Source: UBA7805 sp036146215 (lineage in GTDB: Bacteria; Planctomycetota; Planctomycetia; Pirellulales; UBA7805). From it: a DNA stretch of 17,269 nucleotides. The stretch spans positions 1 to 17,269 of the forward strand of contig JAYYJN010000096.1 in NCBI GenBank assembly GCA_036146215.1. The letters run 5' to 3'. The notes under the pieces are model-generated. The model made no database searches. It saw only the letters and a list, made by a program, of their open reading frames with translations, and had not been told where the DNA came from. The first letter of the stretch is position 1. The number at the start of each line of letters is the position of its first letter. This document shows, piece by piece, positions 6,891 to 14,085 of the stretch. The position numbers and the translations under genes are program-made.

Positions 6891-8141
6891 ATGCGAGTTG
6901 CCGTCCCGCTTGAAACTTTTTCTGGTGAACGCCGCGTGGCTTTAGTTCCTGCGGCCATCGGCCCGCTTAAAAAATTAGGGCTTGAAATCTGTGTGGAATC
7001 GGGAGCTGGAAATCAGGCGGGCTATCCAGACACGGCATTTGCCGAAGCGGGCGCAGAGATCGTTACGGATCGCGACGCGCTTTATGCCGCTGACATCATT
7101 GCCCAAGTGCGTACTGCGGGTGCCAATCAGGAGGGTTTTCAGGCTGACCTTACGCGGCTCAGACAAGGACAAATTGTAATCGGCATGGCGGATCCTCTCG
7201 GAGATACCAATGCCGTGAAGGACCTTGCAAGCAGCGGTGCGACACTTTTTGCAATGGAATTGATTCCGAGGATCACCCGCGCGCAGAGCATGGATGTGCT
7301 CTCCTCAATGGCAACTGTTGCCGGTTACCATGCCGTACTCCTTGCTGCGACAAAGCTACCCAAAATGTTTCCGATGTTGATGACGGCAGCAGGAACCCTC
7401 GCCGCTGCCAAAGTTTTCGTGATTGGAGGCGGTGTCGCGGGGCTGCAGGCCATTGCCACGGCACGACGTCTCGGTGGCATTGTCTCTGCTTACGATGTTC
7501 GCCCGGCTGTGAGAGAACAAGTGGAGAGCCTCGGGGGTAAATTCGTCGAGATGGAACTCGAAACAGATTCCGCCGAAGGGCAAGGTGGATATGCCAAGGC
7601 AATGGATGAGGCCTTTTACACGAAGCAACGTGCGTTGATGGCCGAGGTGGTCTCGCAGTCGGATGTGGTAGTGACCACCGCAGCAATTCCCGGTCGACCT
7701 TCTCCTTTATTGATCACCGCGGATGCGGTGCAGGGCATGCCCCCGGGAAGTATTATTGTCGATCTGGCGGCAGAACGAGGTGGGAATTGCGAACTCTCAC
7801 AAGCGGACACCGAGCTCGTGGAGCATGGCGTCACCATTCTGGGGCCCACGAACTTACCGAGTGAGGTTCCCTACCACGCCAGCCAGATGTATGCCAAGAA
7901 TATTTCCAACTTTCTACATCACCTGGTGACCGACGGAGAGGTTCAGTTTGATCTTGAGGATGAGATTACGCGGGAAACGATGGCGGCACATGATGGTCAG
8001 GTGACGAGTGCCCGCCTCCGGGAGATTCTCAAGCTTGAGCCACTGGAAAAACCGGAAGTGGGCCAAGAGGAAGGGCCGGCCGATCCCGCGCCCATCCGAC
8101 TCGAGGACGACGATCCTATTGCGGAAACAGATAAAAATTGA
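6891..8141 (+). CDS. pntAA: NAD(P) transhydrogenase alpha subunit, NAD(H)-binding part
   Basis: This is the soluble NAD(H)-binding domain I of the proton-translocating transhydrogenase, which drives NADPH formation from NADH with the proton gradient. The 416-residue protein begins MRVAVPLETFSGERRVALVP, as the family does. It has the signature RAQSMDVLSSMA (130-141), the Rossmann motif VIGGGVAGLQAIATARRLG (177-195) and the block GPTNLPSEVPYHASQMYAKN. The frame is open to an ATG at 6828, but that extension looks unlike the family, so 6891 is preferred; no clear ribosome binding site supports either. The last 40 residues form an acidic, proline-rich tail. Its membrane part is encoded by the next gene, the split form common outside enterobacteria. 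It is first gene of a three-gene operon. Confidence 0.95.
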   Translation: MRVAVPLETFSGERRVALVPAAIGPLKKLGLEICVESGAGNQAGYPDTAFAEAGAEIVTDRDALYAADIIAQVRTAGANQEGFQADLTRLRQGQIVIGMADPLGDTNAVKDLASSGATLFAMELIPRITRAQSMDVLSSMATVAGYHAVLLAATKLPKMFPMLMTAAGTLAAAKVFVIGGGVAGLQAIATARRLGGIVSAYDVRPAVREQVESLGGKFVEMELETDSAEGQGGYAKAMDEAFYTKQRALMAEVVSQSDVVVTTAAIPGRPSPLLITADAVQGMPPGSIIVDLAAERGGNCELSQADTELVEHGVTILGPTNLPSEVPYHASQMYAKNISNFLHHLVTDGEVQFDLEDEITRETMAAHDGQVTSARLREILKLEPLEKPEVGQEEGPADPAPIRLEDDDPIAETDKN

Positions 8142-8166
8142 AACGCAAACGCTTAGAAAACGGTAA

Positions 8167-8457
8167 ATGATGGATATTGCAACACTGATTACCGGCCTGA
8201 CGATTTTTGCGCTTGCCGTATTCGTCGGGTTTGAAATTATCACCAAAATTCCACCCACACTGCATACGCCCCTGATGTCCGGGTCAAATGCGATCAGCGG
8301 GATTACGGTCGTTGGGGCACTGGTTGCGATTGGCAATGGGAGTGATTTGATGGCGACCATTTTCGGTTTTGTCGCCTTGGTCATGGCAACCGTTAACGTC
8401 GTGGGCGGGTTTCTAGTGACGAATCGCATGCTCGAAATGTTCCGGAGGAAAAAATAA
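8167..8457 (+). CDS. pntAB: NAD(P) transhydrogenase alpha subunit, membrane part
   Basis: A 96-residue membrane protein corresponding to the C-terminal transmembrane piece of fused PntA. Three hydrophobic segments are visible: near residues 5-25, 43-60 and 62-84. The conserved loop HTPLMSGSNAISG precedes the second. The protein ends in a basic MFRRKK. With PntB it forms the proton channel (domain II). It begins with two consecutive ATGs (8167 and 8170) 25 bp after pntAA, and ends 6 bp before pntB. A GGAGG inside its last codons may serve as the pntB ribosome binding site. Confidence 0.95.
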   Translation: MMDIATLITGLTIFALAVFVGFEIITKIPPTLHTPLMSGSNAISGITVVGALVAIGNGSDLMATIFGFVALVMATVNVVGGFLVTNRMLEMFRRKK

Positions 8458-8463
8458 TCCGTC

Positions 8464-9840
8464 ATGGAACAGCAGCATCTGATCAATCTCGCTTACTTGG
8501 TTGCCGGAATTTTGTTTATTTTTGGCCTGAAAGGTCTGACGCATCCTCGGACCGCAGTTCGAGGCAATTTGCTCGGCGCCATTGGAATGCTGGTTGCCGT
8601 CCTTGCCACGCTCTTTGATCACGAGGTACTTGGGTATAAGACCATTGCTTTGGGCCTGATTTTAGGTGCGGTCATCGGTGCCGGTATGGCGATCAAAGTG
8701 CAGATGACCGCAATGCCGCAGTTGGTTGCTTTGTTCAATGGGTTGGGCGGTGGTGCATCAGTGCTGGTATCTTACGCGGCACTGGCAACCGGAACTGAAA
8801 GCCTCATCACCGGTGTTGCAATTATTTGTTCGGGCCTCATCGGCGCAGTGACATTCTGGGGTAGTCTGGTCGCCTTCGGTAAACTTCAGGAGCTTGATTT
8901 TCTTCGCAAACCGCTGCGATTTTCCGGACAGCAGTTGGCGAATCTTGTCCTCGCCGTCGTGACTTTGTTGTTCGGGGTGTTGGTTATTTCATATCCCAAC
9001 CCGTTCTTCTTTTTTGTCTTTCTTTCGCTGGCCTCAGTTTTAGGTGTGACCTTGGTACTCCCGATCGGCGGCGCCGACATGCCGGTGGTGATCGCGCTGT
9101 TGAACTCTTATTCGGGACTGGCGGCAGCAGCAACCGGATTTGTGGTGAACAATAATGTGCTGATCATCGCAGGATCACTTGTCGGAGCTTCTGGCGTGAT
9201 CCTCACCCAGATTATGTGCAAGGCAATGAATCGCTCATTATTTCACGTGCTCTTTGGTGTTCTCGAGGCAGCCGGCGAAGCCGCCGATGCGGATGAAGTC
9301 TATGCAGGAAAGATTAAAAGCACTTCCGCCGAGGAAGTGGCCATGCTTTACGACAGTGCCGAACGCGCGATTATCGTACCCGGCTATGGCATGGCAGTCG
9401 CGCAAGCGCAGCATGCGGTGCGGGAACTTGCAAACGAACTTGAATCACGCGGAGTCGAGGTTGAATTTGCAATCCATCCGGTTGCGGGTCGTATGCCGGG
9501 ACACATGAACGTGTTGCTGGCGGAAGCAGAGGTGCCGTACGAGAAACTTAAAGAAATGGATGAAATCAATCCGGCCTTCGCCCAGACAGATGTGGTCCTC
9601 GTGATCGGTGCGAACGATGTGGTGAATCCGGATGCCAGGAATGATCCGAAGAGCCCGATCGCAGGTATGCCTATCCTGAATGTCGATCAGGCACGTACCG
9701 TCGTTGTCGTGAAGCGGAGCCTGAGTCCAGGTTTTGCAGGCGTCCCGAACCCGTTGTTCGCTGCCGAAAATTGTCTGATGTTTTTTGGCGATGGAAAACA
9801 GGCGATCCTTGATTTGAATCGGGCGATAAAAGAGGGTTGA
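8464..9840 (+). CDS. pntB: NAD(P) transhydrogenase beta subunit
   Basis: PntB carries most of the membrane domain II and the NADP(H)-binding domain III. Of the 458 residues, the first 270 or so contain multiple hydrophobic helices with the conserved MTAMPQLVALFNGLGGGAS loop and the NSYSGLAAAATGF segment. The C-terminal domain has all NADP-binding landmarks: VPGYGMAVAQAQ (305-316), HPVAGRMPGHMNVLLAEA (338-355), GANDVVNPDAR (382-392) and VVKRSLSPGFAGVPNPLF (415-432). It is full length with no missing motif. The ATG lies 6 bp after pntAB; the nearest Shine-Dalgarno (GGAGG at 8443-8447) is rather far, 16 nt away. It is the last gene of the operon and converges on the DUF1501 gene. Confidence 0.97.
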   Translation: MEQQHLINLAYLVAGILFIFGLKGLTHPRTAVRGNLLGAIGMLVAVLATLFDHEVLGYKTIALGLILGAVIGAGMAIKVQMTAMPQLVALFNGLGGGASVLVSYAALATGTESLITGVAIICSGLIGAVTFWGSLVAFGKLQELDFLRKPLRFSGQQLANLVLAVVTLLFGVLVISYPNPFFFFVFLSLASVLGVTLVLPIGGADMPVVIALLNSYSGLAAAATGFVVNNNVLIIAGSLVGASGVILTQIMCKAMNRSLFHVLFGVLEAAGEAADADEVYAGKIKSTSAEEVAMLYDSAERAIIVPGYGMAVAQAQHAVRELANELESRGVEVEFAIHPVAGRMPGHMNVLLAEAEVPYEKLKEMDEINPAFAQTDVVLVIGANDVVNPDARNDPKSPIAGMPILNVDQARTVVVVKRSLSPGFAGVPNPLFAAENCLMFFGDGKQAILDLNRAIKEG

Positions 9841-9855
9841 AAACCGACCGGCCTC

Positions 9856-9872
9856 AGCGGCTGATGACCGCT
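9856..9872. terminator. Hairpin after pntB, weak terminator candidate
   Basis: AGCGG (9856-9860) and CCGCT (9868-9872) form a perfect 5-bp stem with a 7-nt loop, 15 bp after the pntB stop. There is no T-run after it, so intrinsic termination is doubtful. The rest of the 85-bp convergent gap shows nothing else. Confidence 0.25.
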
Positions 9873-9925
9873 CCGTAAGGACCCCGAAGCGCGTTGACAA
9901 AACACGCCACAAAACACTGCACAAG

Positions 9926-11377
9926 TCACGATACAAGAATATCGTGCAGCACGTGTGCTTCGGCCTCGACTCCGGTGAGTCGCTGATCGAGTCCCTGGAA
10001 GGGGAATGTCATCCTCCGGTGATCGATGCCCAGACAATGCAGGATAGTGGCGTGAAGGTCTCGGAAGTGTACCGGGTTTTCCACGATGTTGTAGCCATAA
10101 TCATCCGTCTGGCCATATGTCATTCCCCCGCGGATGCCGCCGCCAGCCAGCCAGACGCAAAAGCATCTCGGATGATGATCTCGGCCATAGTCGTCCCGCT
10201 TGAGCTTTCCTTGGCCATAAACGGTGCGGCCAAATTCGGTTACCCAAATTACAAGCGTATCTTCGAGCATGCCTCGCTGCTTGAGGTCGGTTATCAGCCC
10301 CGCGTCGGCTTGGTCAATATCTCCACATTGTCTTGCCAGGTCGGCCGGTAGCACATCGTGTTGGTCCCATCCGCGATGATAAAGTTGCACAAAGCGGACT
10401 CCCCGCTCGAGCATCCGCCGCGCCATGAGACAATTCGATGCATACGTTCCACGCTGACGAGATTTTTCCCCATACAGGGTAAAAGTGGCTTCCGTTTCAT
10501 CCTGCATCGCTGCAAGTTCCGGAACCGAGGACTGCATTTGGAATGCCAGTTCATATTGAGCGATTCGCGCGAGTGTCTCGGGGTCTCCGGTCTGTGCATA
10601 CTGCAACCGGTTGAGCTGCGCCAGTCGATCCGTCAATGTGCGTCGAGCCGCACTGTCCAGATTTGCCGGATCGTTGAGGTAAAGCACCGGGTCGCTACTG
10701 CTTCGGAACTTCACGCCCTGAAATCGCGGTTCGAGAAAACCGTTCCCCCAGAGACGATGCGTGAGTGGTAGTACATCCTTGCGATGGCTACTTCCATTGG
10801 AAATCATGACCACAAATGCAGGCAGTACTTGACTCTCACAGCCCAGCCCGTAGCTAAGCCAGGATCCCATACTGGGCAGTCCAGGCTGCTGCGATCCTGT
10901 CTGCACTAGCGTGGTCCCAGGATCGTGGTTGATCGCTTCGGTGTGCATCGAGCGGATAACGCAGAGTTCATCCACCACTTGCGCCGTGTTGGGAAGCAGG
11001 CTACTTACCCAGGTTCCCGAATTTCCAGCCTGCGCAAATTTAAAAATCGAAGGGGCGATTGGAAGATTTTTTTGATCCGCAGTCATCCGCGTCAATCGCT
11101 GATCACCGCGAACTGATTCGGGGAGATCGGTGCCGGCAAACTCTTCCAGTCGTGGCTTATAGTCCCACATCTCCAGCTGCGAGGGGCCACCGAGTTGATA
11201 GAGGCAGATCGCCCGCTTAGCTTTCGGGGCAAAATGAGGCATCGCGATTGTTTTTGCCGTGGCAGATGCATCGGCAACGCGTCCATCCAGGCCGGCAAGG
11301 GCGGCCGCCCCGAGACCCGCCCCTTGCAGGAACGATCTTCGCGAAAGCGGATGAATACGATTTGAAAACTCATTCAT
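9926..11377 (-). CDS. DUF1501 protein with twin-arginine signal
   Basis: DUF1501 proteins are abundant in planctomycetes, have an alkaline-phosphatase/sulfatase-like fold, and are of unknown biochemical activity. The 483-residue protein opens with a Tat-type signal, LSRRSFLQGAGLGAAALAGL (twin Arg at 13-14), so it is probably exported folded. The mature part starts with the family's RAICLYQLGGPSQLEMWDYK. Near residue 378 it has WVTEFGRTVYGQ, then GRDHHPRCFCVWLAGGGIRG, both hallmark blocks, with His and Asp residues that may bind metal. The ATG at 11377 lies 4 nt after the stop of the upstream PSCyt1 gene, so the two are translationally close and surely one operon. A longer open frame starting inside the upstream gene was rejected because the Tat signal begins here. 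Confidence 0.92.
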   Translation of the reverse strand: MNEFSNRIHPLSRRSFLQGAGLGAAALAGLDGRVADASATAKTIAMPHFAPKAKRAICLYQLGGPSQLEMWDYKPRLEEFAGTDLPESVRGDQRLTRMTADQKNLPIAPSIFKFAQAGNSGTWVSSLLPNTAQVVDELCVIRSMHTEAINHDPGTTLVQTGSQQPGLPSMGSWLSYGLGCESQVLPAFVVMISNGSSHRKDVLPLTHRLWGNGFLEPRFQGVKFRSSSDPVLYLNDPANLDSAARRTLTDRLAQLNRLQYAQTGDPETLARIAQYELAFQMQSSVPELAAMQDETEATFTLYGEKSRQRGTYASNCLMARRMLERGVRFVQLYHRGWDQHDVLPADLARQCGDIDQADAGLITDLKQRGMLEDTLVIWVTEFGRTVYGQGKLKRDDYGRDHHPRCFCVWLAGGGIRGGMTYGQTDDYGYNIVENPVHFRDLHATILHCLGIDHRRMTFPFQGLDQRLTGVEAEAHVLHDILVS

Positions 11378-11381
11378 GGCT

Positions 11382-13928
11382 CTAACTTTTCGTGATCGCC
11401 TCATCCAGATTGAACAGCAAGCGTGCAACCATCGTCCAGGCAGCGAGTTCCTCGATCGATAGGTCGCTGTCGGCCTGAGAATCACCAACGCTTAATAGTT
11501 GCGTAGCAGCCTGCGGATCGATTTTAAAAGAGGCGAAACGCTGATTGAGTTCTTCGAGTAAGATTGCCGACTCGGCAGCCGTGGGTCGCCTTCCGGTAAC
11601 AATGCGAAAAGCATACGTGATACGTTCATGATTCGATTTCCCGCCTTCATGCATCGTCCGTTCCGCCAAGCCCCGAGCCGTCTCGACGTAAGTTGGATCG
11701 TTCAATAACACCAGCGCTTGCAAAGGCGTATTGGTCCGTTCACGCCGCACGGTACAGGTTTCTCGGTCCGGGGCGTCAAAGGTGACCATTGACGGTGGCG
11801 GACACGAACGTTTCCAGAACGTGTACATGCTCCTGCGATACAGGGCATCCCCATGATCTTGTTCGTATTCTTGTGCACCGTAGGTCTTTATTCCGAAGGC
11901 TACTTCCTCCCACAACCCCTCGGGCTGATATGGTCTGACGCTCGCACCACCGACAGAGCGAACCAGCAGTCCACTTGCCGCCAGGGAGGCATCGCGGATC
12001 ATTTCCGCTTGCAGGCGGAGTCTTGGTCCACGGGCGAGAAGTCGATTTTCCGGATCCCGTTGAAAACTCTCTTCCGTGATTTTGCTGTTTTGACGATATG
12101 TCGCTGAGGTGACCAGCAAACGCATCAGGTCTTTCACATCCCATCCCGATTGAACAAAGCGATCTGCAAGCCAATCGAGCAGTGCGGCATGGGACGGCAA
12201 TGATCCCTGCGAACCAAAATTCTCGGATGTCTTCACGATTCCGTTGCCGAAAATCGATTGCCAAAATCGATTCACAGTCACCCGCGCCGTAAGTGGGTGC
12301 GAGCCATTTACGAGCCAACGGGCGAGCGAGAGTCGATTTCCCGCTGCGTTTTGGGGCAGCGGTGGAAAGATAGCGGGAACACCAGCGGTCACCTGCTCTC
12401 CCGGTTGATCATAGAGCCCGCGGTTGAGTAAGTAAGTACTACGCATTTTTTCTGAATCACGCATTACCATTGTGGAGGGGATCTTGTTTTCAAAGTTGTC
12501 CCGCTTGCGTTCGGCTTGCTTTGCCGCCGATTTTAGTTCTTGATATGTTTTATCTTGCGCGAGAAATGCTTCAGTTAATTCTTTTCCTTGAGCATCGGTT
12601 CGCTCTGCCGCCTCAAGTTTTATGATCGCATCAATAGAATCCGAATTGCCTTTTTCGTTCACGGCACCCGTAACTTCTGTTTTACGCTTCTGCGCCCAGG
12701 CAGCGACTTTTTTATCACTCTTTTTTCTGTAGACCTCTACCTCCCGTTGCCGTGCTGTGAGTGAAGCATTCAATGCTTCCAGTGCACTTCGTTGTTCCCC
12801 GCTAGGAAAACGCATGAGTGGCACTGCATTACCAATGGCCCCATCGATACCCCGCTCAGGAACGGAATTGAAAAAAGCGAAAAACCGGTAATAGTCTTTT
12901 TGAGAGAGTGGATCAAATTTGTGGTCGTGGCACCTCGCACATTTCAGGGTCAGCCCCATAAAGATCGTGGCAGTCGTATGCACTCGATCGACCACATATT
13001 CCACGCGGAATTCCTCCGCAAAAGCCCCACCTTCAAAATTGATGCCATGGTTGCGATTGAATCCACTCGCAATGCGACTGCTTTCTGTTGGCTCCGGCAG
13101 CAGATCTCCGGCAAGTTGCTCGACCGTAAATTGATCAAACGGCATGTTGCGATTAAAAGCATCGATCACCCAGTCTCGCCATCGCCACATCTCCCTTTGC
13201 GAATCGACATGATATCCGTGCGTGTCGGCGAAACGTGCAGCGTCGAGCCAATCAACCGCCATCCGTTCACCATAATGGGGTGAAGCCAAGAGTCGTTCCA
13301 CAACTTTTTCGTAGGCATCTTCACTGGCATCGGCGATGAAGGCATCAATTTCTGCGAGCGTCGGAGGCAGTCCGGTGAGATCAAGCGTCACCCGGCGGAT
13401 TAACGTTTCCCGACTTGCCTCTTCACTTGGGGTTAAACCTTGCCGCTCTAAATTGGCCAGGACAAATCGATCCAGCGTGCTTCGCGGCCAATCCTGCTGC
13501 TGGACACTTGGAGGTTCTACCGTTCGGACCGGTTGTAGCGACCAAAGTTTTTCCCAGTCAGCTCCCTGATCTATCCATGCCTTTAAAAGTTCGATTTCCT
13601 TCGCTGTGAGTTGCCTTACTGCATCGGGTGGTGGCATCCGCATTTCAGGATCGTTGGAGGTGATTCGATGAAAGATCTCGCTCTCGGAGTGATTGCCCGG
13701 AACGACCGCCGGTCGCGTGTCGCGATTCGCCAATAGACTTTTGCGTTGGTCGAGTCGTAACCCTGCCTGCCGCTCTTTCTCGTCCGGTCCATGGCACTGG
13801 TAGCACGCGTCCGAAAGAATGGGTCGGATGCTCTGTGAGAAGTCAACGGTTTCCTCTCCGGCAATCCCTCGGTTGATCGCGGCGGAAAATAACAGAAAAC
13901 CAAAAAGAATTTGAAACGCAATTCGCAT
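11382..13928 (-). CDS. PSCyt1/DUF1549/DUF1553 planctomycete cytochrome c-type protein
   Basis: This is a planctomycete-typical secreted protein of 848 residues. A signal peptide (MRIAFQILFGFLLFSAAINR, then GIAG) leads into a PSCyt1 domain with heme motif CYQCH (Cys 42, Cys 45, His 46) and the MRMPPP stretch with a possible distal Met ligand. The DUF1549 (PSCyt2) domain, about 150-360, has LTGLPPT, GERMAVDWLDAARFADTHGY and a second CxxCH, CARCHDHKFDP (Cys 330, 333, His 334). Residues 376-483 are a charged, probably coiled-coil spacer. DUF1553 (PSD1) follows from about 531, with TARVTVNRFWQSIFG and RETCTVRRERTNTPLQALVLLNDPTYVE. The enzymatic role is unknown; electron transfer with the DUF1501 partner is plausible. 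The start at 13928 was chosen for the signal peptide. Confidence 0.94.
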   Translation of the reverse strand: MRIAFQILFGFLLFSAAINRGIAGEETVDFSQSIRPILSDACYQCHGPDEKERQAGLRLDQRKSLLANRDTRPAVVPGNHSESEIFHRITSNDPEMRMPPPDAVRQLTAKEIELLKAWIDQGADWEKLWSLQPVRTVEPPSVQQQDWPRSTLDRFVLANLERQGLTPSEEASRETLIRRVTLDLTGLPPTLAEIDAFIADASEDAYEKVVERLLASPHYGERMAVDWLDAARFADTHGYHVDSQREMWRWRDWVIDAFNRNMPFDQFTVEQLAGDLLPEPTESSRIASGFNRNHGINFEGGAFAEEFRVEYVVDRVHTTATIFMGLTLKCARCHDHKFDPLSQKDYYRFFAFFNSVPERGIDGAIGNAVPLMRFPSGEQRSALEALNASLTARQREVEVYRKKSDKKVAAWAQKRKTEVTGAVNEKGNSDSIDAIIKLEAAERTDAQGKELTEAFLAQDKTYQELKSAAKQAERKRDNFENKIPSTMVMRDSEKMRSTYLLNRGLYDQPGEQVTAGVPAIFPPLPQNAAGNRLSLARWLVNGSHPLTARVTVNRFWQSIFGNGIVKTSENFGSQGSLPSHAALLDWLADRFVQSGWDVKDLMRLLVTSATYRQNSKITEESFQRDPENRLLARGPRLRLQAEMIRDASLAASGLLVRSVGGASVRPYQPEGLWEEVAFGIKTYGAQEYEQDHGDALYRRSMYTFWKRSCPPPSMVTFDAPDRETCTVRRERTNTPLQALVLLNDPTYVETARGLAERTMHEGGKSNHERITYAFRIVTGRRPTAAESAILLEELNQRFASFKIDPQAATQLLSVGDSQADSDLSIEELAAWTMVARLLFNLDEAITKS

Positions 13929-14085
13929 GGCGACCAGCCAGATGTTTCTAAAATAGCGTTTTACCGACGGTCTTATTGTAGCCAAAATATGGGTGACTCG
14001 CACGTCCCGGCCAAGCGGTTCACCAGGGACCATGTTGTTGGCTATACTTTTCTATGTGAATAATTCTACCGGGATGTATGAAGTG
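13929..14085. promoter_or_regulatory. Divergent control region with nested inverted repeat
   Basis: This 157-bp gap must drive both the PSCyt1-DUF1501 operon and the large fusion gene. It contains an extended imperfect inverted repeat. The outer arms are TAGCCAA (13979-13985) and TTGGCTA (14038-14044). The inner arms are GTCCCGG (14004-14010) and CCAGGGAC (14023-14030), with one bulged A and a 12-nt loop. A shared operator or cruciform is possible. No convincing sigma70 promoter is seen. Confidence 0.45.

Noticed and set aside
7273..7686. 137-codon open frame on the minus strand opposite pntAA.
   Set aside because: It is fully opposite a strongly conserved gene. Its translation is Arg/Pro/His-rich and low in structure, as expected of an antisense shadow.
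11382..11488. N-terminal extension of the DUF1501 protein into the upstream gene.
   Set aside because: The extension would place 37 residues before the twin-arginine signal. The ATG at 11377 just after the upstream stop fits both the signal and operon spacing.
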